A stretch of 64,000 bases of DNA from Halopseudomonas xinjiangensis (GTDB taxonomy: Bacteria; Pseudomonadota; Gammaproteobacteria; Pseudomonadales; Pseudomonadaceae): positions 124,001 to 188,000 of the forward strand of contig NZ_LT629736.1 in the NCBI RefSeq assembly GCF_900104945.1, in the 5' to 3' direction. The translations under genes were made by a program, and so were the position numbers. Each line of letters begins with the position of its first letter. Position 1 is the stretch's first letter. The notes under the pieces are model-generated. The model saw nothing but the letters and a program-made list of their open reading frames with translations. It was not told the DNA's origin and did no database searches. Positions 18,706 through 27,880 of this stretch are shown piece after piece.

Positions 18706-19871
18706 GTCGTCGGAGTCGGCTCGGCTGACAGGCAGAAACGTTCGATCAGCTGCTTCAAGATGTCCACCGTCGGTTGAATGCGATCCATCGCGAGATATTC
18801 ATCCGGCTGGTGGGCCTGATCGATGTCTCCTGGGCCGAGAATCAGGGTTTGCATGCCGGCCTGGTTGAAATAGGGACCTTCGGTGGCGAAGGCGACGCTG
18901 CCTGCGCTATGGCCGGTGAGCTGTTCGCAGGCTTGTACCAGGGGCGCATTAGCTGGCGTGTCTAGCGGAGGGACGCCTGGGAACAGCGGCTTGTAGGCGA
19001 TTTCGACCTGGCGTTGCGCAGCGACAAGCTCGAGCCTGCGTTGTATGTCGGCGCGCAGTTCATCGGTATCCATGCCGGGAAGCGGGCGGATGTCGAACTC
19101 CAACGCGCATTTGGCGCAAATGCGGTTGGGATTGTCGCCGCCATGGATGCAGCCCAGATTCATGGTTGGCACCGGGACGCTGAAAAGCGGATCGTTCCAG
19201 CGCTTCTGCCACTGCCCGCGCAGGTCGATCAATTCGGCGATAACCTGGTGCATGGCCTCCAGTGCGCTGCGTCCGAGCGAGGGATCGGACGAGTGGCCGG
19301 CCTGGCCGATGATGTCGACTCTTTCCATCAGAATGCCCTTGTGCACCCGCACCGGCTTCAGCCCGGTGGGTTCGCCAATGACCGCATGGCGGGCTTTCGG
19401 CTGGCCGCTGGCAGCCAGTGCCCGAGCCCCGCTCATCGAGCTCTCTTCGTCGGCGGTGGCCAGTATGATCAGGGGCTGCTGGAAGGGCTGATCAACGTAG
19501 CCTCGTACGGCCTCGATGATCAGTGGAAAAAAGCCCTTCATGTCGCAGCTGCCCAGCCCGTACCAGCGGCCGTCGGCTTCGGTCAGTGCAAAAGGATCGA
19601 AATTCCATTTCTCCGGATTGCACGGCACCGTGTCGGTGTGCCCGGCCAACACCAGCCCGCCCGGTCCGCTTCCCAGCGTTGCAACCAGATTGGCTTTGCC
19701 CGGCTCGCCTTCGATCGGCTGAATGTCGCAGGCAAACCCCATCTCGCCCAGCCAGCCGGCCAGCAGATTGATGACCGGCATGTTGGACTGATCGAACTCG
19801 GGTTGTGTGCAGCTGATGGAGGGGGCTTTGAGCAGCGCGTCGAACTGCGCCTTGAGCGAGGGTACGGCCAT
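18702..19871 (-). CDS. argE: Acetylornithine deacetylase ArgE
   Basis: 389 residues of the M20 metallopeptidase family. It hydrolyses N-acetylornithine to ornithine and acetate. Metal-site motifs are seen: LVLAGHTDTVP (His, Asp), GSCDMKGFFPL (bridging Asp) and ATADEESSMSGAR (catalytic Glu pair). The dimerisation insert lies between about 180 and 290. Pseudomonads also recycle the acetyl group through ArgJ, so this enzyme may be an auxiliary route; that is family knowledge, not visible here. Confidence 0.93.
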   Translation of the reverse strand: MAVPSLKAQFDALLKAPSISCTQPEFDQSNMPVINLLAGWLGEMGFACDIQPIEGEPGKANLVATLGSGPGGLVLAGHTDTVPCNPEKWNFDPFALTEADGRWYGLGSCDMKGFFPLIIEAVRGYVDQPFQQPLIILATADEESSMSGARALAASGQPKARHAVIGEPTGLKPVRVHKGILMERVDIIGQAGHSSDPSLGRSALEAMHQVIAELIDLRGQWQKRWNDPLFSVPVPTMNLGCIHGGDNPNRICAKCALEFDIRPLPGMDTDELRADIQRRLELVAAQRQVEIAYKPLFPGVPPLDTPANAPLVQACEQLTGHSAGSVAFATEGPYFNQAGMQTLILGPGDIDQAHQPDEYLAMDRIQPTVDILKQLIERFCLSAEPTPTT

Positions 19872-19938
19872 AACGGGCTCCTGGCGGCGTAAGCGATCTT
19901 GAACGTTCAGACCAGCTTACGCGCCGAGGTTCGGCCCG

Positions 19939-21198
19939 TCAGCCGAAAATGCCGTGGAGAATGTAGAAAAATATGATGGAGAGCAGAGCGCCAGCGGGCA
20001 ACGTGATCACCCAGGAGCTGAAAATGGTACCGATGACCCGCAGGTTGAGCGCGCCGATACCGCGCGCCATACCTACGCCCAGTACCGCACCGACCAACGT
20101 ATGCGTCGTGGAGACCGGCAGCCCGATGCCCGAGGCGCCCACGACGGTAGCAGCTGTGGCCAGCTCTGCGGCAAAGCCGCGACTGGGGGTCAGCTCGGTA
20201 ATATGCTTGCCGATGGTGGCAATCACCCGGTAGCCATAGGTCGCCAGACCAACAACGATGCCTATCGCACCCAACAGCAGCACCCAACCCGGGACCACGG
20301 ACTTGGACGCGATTTCGCCACCTGAGTTGAGCACGCCGACGATTGCCGCCAGCGGGCCTACCGCATTGGCGACATCATTGGAGCCGTGGGCGAATGCCAT
20401 CGCGCAGGCAGTGAAGATCATCAGAATGGCAAAGACCTTTTCCACGCTGGCGAAGTGAAAGCTCTTGTCTGCCTCCGGATCAGCCTTGATGCGGCTAAGC
20501 AGCGCAACACCGACCAGCATGATCAGCAAGCCCATGCCGGCCGCAAGAAACACCCCCTGGACGGTGGTCAGTTCCAGACCGACGTGCTTCAAGCCTTTGG
20601 TGAGAGTGACCAGCGTGATGATGAAGCCGACCAGGAACATGTAGAACGGCACGTAGCGCTTGGCATTCTGGAACGGGTCTTCGGTATCGAGAATCAGCTT
20701 GTGCACGCTGATGAACAACATGAAAGCGACGATGCCCGACAGCAGCGGAGAGATGACCCAGCTGGCCACGATGGGTACCACGCCGCCCCAGTTGACCGCG
20801 TCCATCGACACACCGACCGCGCCGAAGCCGATAACCGCGCCGATAATCGAGTGTGTGGTGGATACCGGCCAACCCTTGATAGAGGCGATCAACAGCCAGG
20901 TGCCAGCCGCCAGCAGCGAGGCAAGCATGCCGAAGACCATCTCGTCAGGCGAAATCATCTCTGCCTCTACGATACCGCTGCGGATGGTCTGGGTAACCGA
21001 TCCGCCCGCCAGATAGGCGCCGAGAAACTCGAAGACGATGGCGATCATGATCGCCTGCTTGATGGTCAGCGCCTTGGAGCCGACCGAGGTGCCCATCGCA
21101 TTGGCGACGTCGTTGGCGCCTACGCCCCAAGCCATGAAAAAACCGAACAGACAGGCTAGAACAAGCAGGATGGTGCCGTATTCCGCAATCAGGGTCAT
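19939..21198 (-). CDS. pit: Low-affinity inorganic phosphate transporter, Pit family
   Basis: 419 residues, about ten membrane spans, with the duplicated PiT signature: GANDVANAMGTSVGSKALTIKQA near the N-terminus and GSNDVANAVGPLAAI in the second half, plus two GLPVSTTHTLVGA/GWPVSTTHSIIGA repeats. It imports metal-phosphate with protons. ATG 21198 gives the standard MTLIAEYG start; the frame is open further upstream without similarity. It lies downstream of the DUF47 gene on the same strand, separated by 40 bases, the usual order of accessory protein then transporter. Confidence 0.94.
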   Translation of the reverse strand: MTLIAEYGTILLVLACLFGFFMAWGVGANDVANAMGTSVGSKALTIKQAIMIAIVFEFLGAYLAGGSVTQTIRSGIVEAEMISPDEMVFGMLASLLAAGTWLLIASIKGWPVSTTHSIIGAVIGFGAVGVSMDAVNWGGVVPIVASWVISPLLSGIVAFMLFISVHKLILDTEDPFQNAKRYVPFYMFLVGFIITLVTLTKGLKHVGLELTTVQGVFLAAGMGLLIMLVGVALLSRIKADPEADKSFHFASVEKVFAILMIFTACAMAFAHGSNDVANAVGPLAAIVGVLNSGGEIASKSVVPGWVLLLGAIGIVVGLATYGYRVIATIGKHITELTPSRGFAAELATAATVVGASGIGLPVSTTHTLVGAVLGVGMARGIGALNLRVIGTIFSSWVITLPAGALLSIIFFYILHGIFG

Positions 21199-21238
21199 AG
21201 CTGAAAAACTCTGTTTTCGATATGCAAGAAAGACCCGC

Positions 21239-21916
21239 TCAGCGGGCCATGAGCAGTTCCAGACGATTGCCGACACGTTGCGCACGGTCGGCCACGTCAC
21301 CGATCCATTCGATGATCTGATACAGGAACATTACATCGACCGGCGGCCATTCCTTTTCCAGCTTGAACAGCTCGGCGCGCAGTTTGATCTGCAGGTTGTC
21401 GGTGTCATGTTCGATGGCATCGAGCTCGTCGATCATGCGCTCGACCAAGGTCACTTCGCGGCCGGAAAAACCGGTCTCGAGCAGTTCGTCGAGTTCGTTC
21501 ATCGCGCGCAGCGCCTGGGCTGCGGCATCCACGGAGCGCTTCACGAAACTCTTGAAGGCGGGTTGCAGCGGGGTGGGGATCTGCATCTGGCGACCCAGCA
21601 TCAGGCCGGCGATATCCTTGGCACGGTTGGCGACTTTGTCCTGTACACTGAGCAGCTCCAGAAGGTCGGTGCGCGGCACCGGCAGGAACAGACTCTTGGG
21701 TAGGTGGACACGCACGTCCTTCTTGAGTTTGTCGGCTTCCCGTTCCAGCACGCAGATATGTTGCTGGACCTTTTCGGCCTCGACCCAGTCGCCAGCGATC
21801 ACTGCATCGATGAACGGAGTCAGCTGTGCAGCACATTCGTGCGCCTTGGCGATATGCTGTTGCATAGGACCAATCGGCGAACGGCCGAACAGAGTAAGAA
21901 ACGGATTGCTGGGCAT
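21239..21916 (-). CDS. DUF47 (PhoU-like) Pit accessory protein
   Basis: 225 residues, all helical, of the TIGR00153/DUF47 family related to PhoU. Family features are the N-terminal NPFLTLFGRSPIGPMQQHIAKAHECA, the charged EREADKLKKDVRVHLPKSLFLPVPRTDLLELL and DELDAIEHDTDNLQ, an E/D pattern that binds metal in PhoU proteins. Genes of this family are usually co-transcribed with pit genes and are thought to modulate transport. It is the first gene of a two-gene operon and is divergent from the CYTH-CHAD gene. Confidence 0.9.
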   Translation of the reverse strand: MPSNPFLTLFGRSPIGPMQQHIAKAHECAAQLTPFIDAVIAGDWVEAEKVQQHICVLEREADKLKKDVRVHLPKSLFLPVPRTDLLELLSVQDKVANRAKDIAGLMLGRQMQIPTPLQPAFKSFVKRSVDAAAQALRAMNELDELLETGFSGREVTLVERMIDELDAIEHDTDNLQIKLRAELFKLEKEWPPVDVMFLYQIIEWIGDVADRAQRVGNRLELLMAR

Positions 21917-22033
21917 GACGGCTCCAAGGCTTGATCAAGGCGGCGAATTATAAAGGTTGAACCCCGTTGCGTCATCAAATCGACATCGAATGGTCACACA
22001 CCGTTCCTCGCGAGTTCTGCTACAGGCACAGGC

Positions 22034-23437
22034 ATGGCTAAAGAAACCGAAATAAAGCTACGGGTATCGCCCGCTACTCTCGACGCTCTCCGTGAACACC
22101 CCTTGCTCAACGCGCGGCGCAGCGGAGACTGGCAAAGCGGGACGCTGTACAACCAGTACTTCGACACCATAGATCGTGATCTGGCCCGCGCCAAGGTTGC
22201 GCTCCGCATTCGACGCGACGGTGATACCTACATTCAGACGCTGAAAAGCCGGGGGCAGAGCGTGGCCGGGCTATCTGAGCGCAACGAGTGGGACTGGTAT
22301 CTCGAAAGTGACAAGCTGGACCTCTCGCGCCTTGATGATGAATGCTGGCCGGCGAGCCTCGCCGATCTCGACCGCGCGACCGTCGAGCCGCTGTTCACCA
22401 CCCATTTCCAACGCACCAAGGTACTGCTCGGCTGGGAGCGGGAAGGGCAGCAGGTGCAGGTCGAGGCGGCGCTGGACTCGGGTACTGTCGAGACGCAGGG
22501 CGGTCAGGAAGTGATATGCGAGCTCGAGTTGGAGGTCCGTGAAGGACCGGCAGCGACGGTACTGGAACTGGCGTTGCAGCTGGCTCAGGACCTGTCGCTG
22601 ATGCCATGCGACATCAGCAAGGCCGAACGTGGCTATCGTCTTCTTGACCCGGCGAGCTACTCGCTCCGCCCGGCGATGACGGCGTGGCACGCCGAGAGCA
22701 GCGTCGACGAGATAATCGGCGGTGCGGGCTGGCAATTGCTCGGGCATATCCAGCGTCTGGCCGAACAGTTCCGCCATACCGGCCAGTTCAAGCTGTTCCG
22801 TGACATGACCGTGGCGCTTGGTGAGTTGCGGGCGATGTTCGGAGTTTTCGATCTTGGTCTGCCCCGTTCGACGGCGCAGCCGTTCCTGCCCACGCTCGAT
22901 GAGCTGTTGGCGACCTTCCGGCCGCTGGTGCTGGCGGGCTGGGCCGATGATGAAGCTGGCCAGGCAGCACGGGACCAGGCGCCCAAGATTTTTGCCGCAG
23001 CAGTCGCAAACCCCGCCTGGGGTCAGTTGTTCGTCGGCCTGGCGCTGTGGTTGCATACCGCGGCCTGGACCGTCGAGCGTCCTCCGCGCGGTGACCGCGT
23101 CGGTGCGCTGGCTCTGCCGCGTTGGCTCCTCGGTGCCACGGCACGCGACATCCAGGAACTGCAGGTCCCGCATCACAATGAGCCGGACGCAGCGGTGAGC
23201 GAATGGATGGACCAGATGCCTCGGCTGGGTCGCCTGCATTTCCTGCTTGGTCATTTCCGCCAATGGCTCGATGTGCCGGAACCGGATCGCCTGTATGGCG
23301 AGCTGAACAAGCTGCAGGCGCTGCTGGAGCAGTACCCGCTGATCGACGCCGAGCAACAGCCGGCGCTGCTGGCGGCGTTGCGCAAGCAGGGTCAGCGCCT
23401 GCGCAAGCTCAATGCCTGGCGTGAGCTCAACAGCTGA
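22034..23437 (+). CDS. CYTH and CHAD domain protein
   Basis: 467 residues. The N-terminal CYTH domain (1-200) begins MAKETEIKLRV, holding the ExExK signature of triphosphate-tunnel enzymes, and continues with YFDTIDRDLARAKVALRIRRDGDTYIQTLKSRG. A CHAD domain (about 225-467) is rich in Arg, His and Leu helices (GHIQRLAEQFRHTGQFKLFRDMTVALGELRAMF). CHAD domains bind inorganic polyphosphate and bacterial CYTH-CHAD proteins often hydrolyse tripolyphosphate. Its place opposite the pit-DUF47 pair fits a phosphate or polyphosphate role, by inference. Confidence 0.92.
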   Translation: MAKETEIKLRVSPATLDALREHPLLNARRSGDWQSGTLYNQYFDTIDRDLARAKVALRIRRDGDTYIQTLKSRGQSVAGLSERNEWDWYLESDKLDLSRLDDECWPASLADLDRATVEPLFTTHFQRTKVLLGWEREGQQVQVEAALDSGTVETQGGQEVICELELEVREGPAATVLELALQLAQDLSLMPCDISKAERGYRLLDPASYSLRPAMTAWHAESSVDEIIGGAGWQLLGHIQRLAEQFRHTGQFKLFRDMTVALGELRAMFGVFDLGLPRSTAQPFLPTLDELLATFRPLVLAGWADDEAGQAARDQAPKIFAAAVANPAWGQLFVGLALWLHTAAWTVERPPRGDRVGALALPRWLLGATARDIQELQVPHHNEPDAAVSEWMDQMPRLGRLHFLLGHFRQWLDVPEPDRLYGELNKLQALLEQYPLIDAEQQPALLAALRKQGQRLRKLNAWRELNS

Positions 23438-23462
23438 CCGTGGCGATCGAAGGAGAACAGGG

Positions 23463-25259
23463 ATGAATCACCTGCGCGACCTGGCCCTACCTGGAAGCGA
23501 CCGGCCGCTGGACCTGGCCGACATCCTCAATGCTCTGGTCGCCCAGGGGCGACTGGAACTGGAAACTGCCGAGCAGCTCAGCGTACTGCGTCGTGCCGCT
23601 ACCGGCGACGGCGCCCGGGCGCACCCGCTGGAGTTCATCGCGGCCCAGGCACCTTCGGACAAGGCACGCCCCGGGAAAACGCTGGACATCGACATCCTCA
23701 GCCGCTGGTTGGCAACCGAGGCTGACCAGCCGTTCTATCGGATCGATCCGCTGAAGATCAATGTCGCTGCCGTCACCCCGCTCATGTCCTTCGCCTTCGC
23801 CCAGCGACACAGGATTCTTGCGGTCGAGGTCAATGATCGAGAGGTGACCATCGCCAGCGCGCAGCCCTTCGTCAGCAGTTGGGAAGCCAACCTTGTCCAC
23901 GTGCTCAAGCGCGAGATTCGACGCGTGGTCGCCAACCCTGCCGACCTGCAGCGCTATTCGGTGGAGTTCTATCGGCTGGCCCGGTCGGTCAGCGGCGCCA
24001 ACGCCAGCGACCAGAAAAACAGCGTCATCGGCAACTTCGAACAGTTGCTCAACCTGGGCAGCATGGGTCTGGAGCCGGACGCCAACGATGCCCACGTGGT
24101 GAACATTGTCGACTGGCTGTTTCAGTACGCCTTCGAGCAACGTGCCAGTGACATCCACATCGAGCCGCGACGCGAAACCGGTAGCGTGCGGTTGCGTATT
24201 GATGGCGTGCTGCATACGGTCTATACCTTCCCGCTGCAGGTCACCGTTGCGGTGGTGGCGCGCTTGAAAACGCTTGGGCGAATGAACGTGGCGGAAAAGC
24301 GCAAGCCGCAGGATGGCCGGGTCAAGACCAAATCGCCGCAGGGCAACGAAGTCGAACTGCGTTTGTCTACGCTGCCGACCGCCTTTGGCGAAAAAATGGT
24401 CATGCGGATCTTCGATCCGGACGTGCTGCTGCGAAGCTTCGACAAGCTCGGGTTTTCCGGCGAAGACCAGCGACGCTGGCAGGCCATGGTCAAGCAGCCC
24501 AACGGCATCATATTGGTGACCGGACCCACCGGCTCGGGCAAGACCACCACGCTTTATACAACGCTCAAACAGCTCGCTACGCCTGAGGTTAACGTCTGTA
24601 CCATCGAAGACCCGATCGAGATGGTGGAGGACAGCTTCAATCAGATGCAGGTGCAGCATAACATCGAGCTGACCTTCGCCAGCGGCGTGCGCGCGTTGAT
24701 GCGCCAGGACCCGGACATCATCATGATCGGTGAGATACGCGACCTGGAAACCGCGGAGATGGCTATCCAGGCGGCGCTTACCGGTCACCTGGTTCTGTCC
24801 ACGCTGCATACCAACGACGCGCCCAGCGCCGTCAGTCGTCTGATCGAACTGGGTGTGCCAGCCTATCTTATCAAGGCCACTGTGCTCGGGGTGATGGCTC
24901 AGCGGCTGGTGCGTACGCTCTGCCCGCATTGCAAGGAGCCGACCGAGGTTGACGCCGAAGCCTGGCGCGAGCTGACCCGGCCATGGAACGCGGCCTTGCC
25001 GAGCAATGCGCATCGCCCGGTAGGTTGTCCGGAATGTCGCGAAACCGGTTATCGCGGCCGCGCGGGGGTCTACGAACTGATGCCTCTGACCGACACGATC
25101 CGCGGCAATATCCATGTCGATACCGATCTGGATGCCCTACGTCGGCAGGCCTACAAGGAAGGCATGCATAGCCTGCGCCTGTCCGGGGCGCAAAAGGTCG
25201 GAGCAGGACTTACCACCATTGAGGAAGTGTTGCGCGTCACTCCGACCAGTCAGCATTGA
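23463..25259 (+). CDS. Stand-alone GspE/PilB-like secretion ATPase
   Basis: 598 residues. The C-terminal type II/IV secretion ATPase domain has Walker A GPTGSGKTTT (near 354), Asp box RASDIHIEPRRETG, Walker B DIIMIGEIRDLETAEMA, His box LVLSTLHTNDAPSA, and a four-Cys zinc element CPHC...CPEC (near 486 and 522). The N-terminal part is divergent. No other pilus or secretion gene is in the window, so its machine is unknown. ATG 23463 follows AGGAG; the open frame upstream overlaps the CYTH-CHAD end. Co-transcription with that gene is likely, the gap being 25 bases. Confidence 0.9.
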   Translation: MNHLRDLALPGSDRPLDLADILNALVAQGRLELETAEQLSVLRRAATGDGARAHPLEFIAAQAPSDKARPGKTLDIDILSRWLATEADQPFYRIDPLKINVAAVTPLMSFAFAQRHRILAVEVNDREVTIASAQPFVSSWEANLVHVLKREIRRVVANPADLQRYSVEFYRLARSVSGANASDQKNSVIGNFEQLLNLGSMGLEPDANDAHVVNIVDWLFQYAFEQRASDIHIEPRRETGSVRLRIDGVLHTVYTFPLQVTVAVVARLKTLGRMNVAEKRKPQDGRVKTKSPQGNEVELRLSTLPTAFGEKMVMRIFDPDVLLRSFDKLGFSGEDQRRWQAMVKQPNGIILVTGPTGSGKTTTLYTTLKQLATPEVNVCTIEDPIEMVEDSFNQMQVQHNIELTFASGVRALMRQDPDIIMIGEIRDLETAEMAIQAALTGHLVLSTLHTNDAPSAVSRLIELGVPAYLIKATVLGVMAQRLVRTLCPHCKEPTEVDAEAWRELTRPWNAALPSNAHRPVGCPECRETGYRGRAGVYELMPLTDTIRGNIHVDTDLDALRRQAYKEGMHSLRLSGAQKVGAGLTTIEEVLRVTPTSQH

Positions 25260-25333
25260 TTGCCTGGTCGGGTGGTTGATCCGGCCGCGCGCCGCTAGAA
25301 TGCCGCTCTACCCGGGCCACCGCTGGACTGACG

Positions 25334-26176
25334 ATGAATTACCGCCACAGCTACCACGCCGGCAATCACGCTGACGTATTCAAGCATGCCGTTCTGCTGC
25401 GCATGGTTCGCCTGTTGCAGCGCAAGGATGCTCCGTTCTGCTATCTCGATAGTCACGCGGGTACGGCTATGTACGATCTGCAAGGCGAGGCGGCCAGCAA
25501 AACCGGCGAATACGTAGACGGCATCGGCCGGTTGTTCGACCGCGACGATCTCCCCGGGCTGTTTGCCGACTATCGGGATGCTGTCGCCCGTCACAATCCC
25601 AGCGGTTCGCTGCGCCTGTACCCGGGGTCGCCACAGATCGTCGCCGATGCCCTGCGAGAGCAGGACCGGATGATTCTCAGTGAATTGCATCCCGAGGATG
25701 CGGCGACGCTCAAGAGCCAGTTCGACTCTCAGCCTTCTATAGCCGTACATGAGCGTGACGGTTACGAGCTGCCCAAGGCTTTTTTGCCCGTGGCTGAGAA
25801 GCGTGCGCTCTGGCTGCTCGATCCTCCGTTCGAAAAGACCGACGAACTCGACCGTTGCGTCGAAATGGTCCAACTGGCGATCCAGCGGATGCGCCAGACG
25901 GTGGTTGCGCTTTGGTATCCAATCAAGGATGAACGACTGTTGCGGGGCTTTTACCGCAACATGAGCGAAGCGGGGCTGCCCAAGGTGCTGCGCATCGAAC
26001 TCAGTGTGCGACCGACGGACACGCGCCTGGGCCTCAATGGTTCAGGGCTGATGCTGGTGAATCCGCCGTGGCCGCTGTGGGAGGAGCTGGACGTAGCGCT
26101 GCCATGGCTGGCTGGCATGCTGGCCCAGTCAGGTGAGGGTGGCTGGCGTATGGACTGGCTCGCCGGGCAACCGTAG
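25334..26176 (+). CDS. rlmJ: 23S rRNA (adenine-2030-N6)-methyltransferase RlmJ
   Basis: 280 residues, beginning with the family signature MNYRHSYHAGNHADVFKHAVL. The amino-methyltransferase motif is LWLLDPPFEKTDEL, matching the N6-adenine DPPF/Y class. It acts on A2030 of 23S rRNA during ribosome assembly. The gene has its own start 74 bases after the secretion ATPase and converges with the enoyl reductase-like gene. Confidence 0.93.
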   Translation: MNYRHSYHAGNHADVFKHAVLLRMVRLLQRKDAPFCYLDSHAGTAMYDLQGEAASKTGEYVDGIGRLFDRDDLPGLFADYRDAVARHNPSGSLRLYPGSPQIVADALREQDRMILSELHPEDAATLKSQFDSQPSIAVHERDGYELPKAFLPVAEKRALWLLDPPFEKTDELDRCVEMVQLAIQRMRQTVVALWYPIKDERLLRGFYRNMSEAGLPKVLRIELSVRPTDTRLGLNGSGLMLVNPPWPLWEELDVALPWLAGMLAQSGEGGWRMDWLAGQP

Positions 26177-26197
26177 CAGTCACCCGGCGAGCGCTGC

Positions 26198-27379
26198 TCA
26201 GGCGTCTTCCAGTTTGAAAGTCAGGCCTGCATGTTCGGTCAGACGGTCGATGAGCTTGTGGCCCATGGCCGGTGCGGTGGTCCAGATGCCGCCAGGGGTG
26301 TCGGTGGCGTCGCGCAACAGGCACATCGCGCTTTCAGCGATCATTCGTGAGGTCGACCCGTAACCCGGGTCGCGCTTGCCCGCAACGCTAGCACGCAGCG
26401 TGCGGCCATCTTCCGCCTCGCCGATGAACAACACGTCGTAGAAACCGTTTTCTCGTTCTTCCGCCGTGGGACCCTCGCCCGGCTTGGGCGCCTTGTCGCT
26501 GGACAGTGAACGGTCCCCGGCAACCGCGTCGGCCGTCGCCTTGCCTTGATCACCCGGTCCGGTAAGGAGCATCTCGTCGTAGACGAAGTCGGTCCCGTAG
26601 GCATGGTCCATCAACGCATTGGAGCGGTGCACGTTGCGCGTGTTGATCGCTGCCATGATGAACGGAGCAGCCCAGCTGCCGAGATTCTCGTCGTACTCGG
26701 GCTTGCTGGCGGGAGGTTGCGTCGGCCCCTGGAATCCGGGCGCCAGGGCGAACGGGTTACCCAGCAGTCTGAGAATGTCCGGGTTTTCCTTCGCCGCCTG
26801 CATGGTCGCCTTCAGGCTGGCGGCGGTTCCGCCGGAGAAGGTTCCTTTCATCTTGCGCACCCGGCCCTTGACGCGCGGCACGGTGTGGCCGAAGCGTTCC
26901 CTGGCCGCTTCCTGCAGAAAGAACACACCCAGATCGAACGGAATCGAATCAAAACCGCAGGAGAAGACGATGCGCGCACCCGAATCGCGTGCGGTCTGCT
27001 CGTGGGCATCGATCATCTGGCGCATCCAGGCCGGCTCGCCACACAGATCGACATAATCGGTTCCGGCCTTGGAGCAGGCGGCGACGAGCGCCGAGCCATA
27101 CAACTGATAAGGACCCACCGTGGTGATGATCACCCGAGTGCGCTCGACCAGTTCGTCCAGGCTCGCCGGATCCTCGGTGTCGGCGATCAGCAAGGGCGTG
27201 TCGGTCGGCGCACCGATTTCATCACGCACCTCAGCCAGCTTGGTTTCGTTGCGACCAGCCATGGCCCAACGCAGGTTGGCGTCGTCGGCATATTCCTGGC
27301 TGAGATACTCCGCAACCAGGCGCCCGGTATACCCGGACGCCCCATAAACTACGATGTCGAAGTCGGCGTTTTGCGGCAT
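26198..27379 (-). CDS. Saccharopine dehydrogenase-like / trans-acting enoyl reductase family protein
   Basis: 393 residues with an N-terminal Rossmann fold, DFDIVVYGASGYTGRLVAEYL, and the family segment ITTVGPYQLYGSALVAACSKAGTDYVDLCGE. The closest named relatives are the mycobacterial trans-acting enoyl reductase and the saccharopine dehydrogenase superfamily; an NAD(P)-linked reduction is expected but the substrate is unknown. AGGAG seven bases before ATG 27379 fixes the start; the frame remains open for 34 codons upstream without support. It is monocistronic and divergent from the DUF883 gene. Confidence 0.85.
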   Translation of the reverse strand: MPQNADFDIVVYGASGYTGRLVAEYLSQEYADDANLRWAMAGRNETKLAEVRDEIGAPTDTPLLIADTEDPASLDELVERTRVIITTVGPYQLYGSALVAACSKAGTDYVDLCGEPAWMRQMIDAHEQTARDSGARIVFSCGFDSIPFDLGVFFLQEAARERFGHTVPRVKGRVRKMKGTFSGGTAASLKATMQAAKENPDILRLLGNPFALAPGFQGPTQPPASKPEYDENLGSWAAPFIMAAINTRNVHRSNALMDHAYGTDFVYDEMLLTGPGDQGKATADAVAGDRSLSSDKAPKPGEGPTAEERENGFYDVLFIGEAEDGRTLRASVAGKRDPGYGSTSRMIAESAMCLLRDATDTPGGIWTTAPAMGHKLIDRLTEHAGLTFKLEDA

Positions 27380-27559
27380 GATTGAGTTCTCCTGTATGGA
27401 TGGCGATTGGCTCATGATCGGCCCGACTACGGACATGTTGCAGCGCCGGCGGGCCCCGCGATTGCCAAGGCAAGGGAACACAGCGGCGGCGAGGTGGTCA
27501 AGTTAATGTGTGAGGCATTCAGTCTGACATTTCATCTCGAACAAATCAGGAGCGTACCT

Positions 27560-27880
27560 ATGGCCGCTGCAAACAACGAAAGCCCCATGAGCAAAGTCAG
27601 CAAGGACACTGAACAGGAAGCTAACACCGGACGTGATGCCGTGATGTCTGCTTACAACAACCTGCTGGAAGCCAAGGAGCATTTCAAGCGTGCCGCTGGC
27701 ACCGCTGGGCTCGACCTGAAGAACGAAGCCAACAGCCGTTATTCACAGGGCAAGGTAAAGGCCGGTGAGTGGAACGAGCAGGCGAACAGCTTTATCCGCG
27801 AGCGTCCGCTGGCAGCAGTCGGCATCGCATTCGCCGCAGGTTTCGTCGTCTCCAAGCTCTGCACGTCTTCTAAGAAATGA
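27560..27880 (+). CDS. DUF883/YqjD-ElaB-like membrane-anchored protein
   Basis: 106 residues. A long charged helical region (about 20-75) is followed by the conserved tail RERPLAAVGIAFAAGFVVSKL, a single C-terminal membrane anchor. YqjD, ElaB and YgaM of E. coli have the same layout, sit in the inner membrane and bind ribosomes in stationary phase; that role is inferred here. CAGGAG precedes ATG 27560. Its TGA overlaps the ATG of the next gene (ATGA), so translation is coupled. It is the first gene of a four-gene cassette. Confidence 0.85.
   Translation: MAAANNESPMSKVSKDTEQEANTGRDAVMSAYNNLLEAKEHFKRAAGTAGLDLKNEANSRYSQGKVKAGEWNEQANSFIRERPLAAVGIAFAAGFVVSKLCTSSKK

Noticed and set aside
23487-25115. 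542-residue minus-strand frame opposite the secretion ATPase
   Set aside because: It is the complement of a gene with complete ATPase motifs; the predicted protein has no recognisable domain. High GC makes such shadows common.
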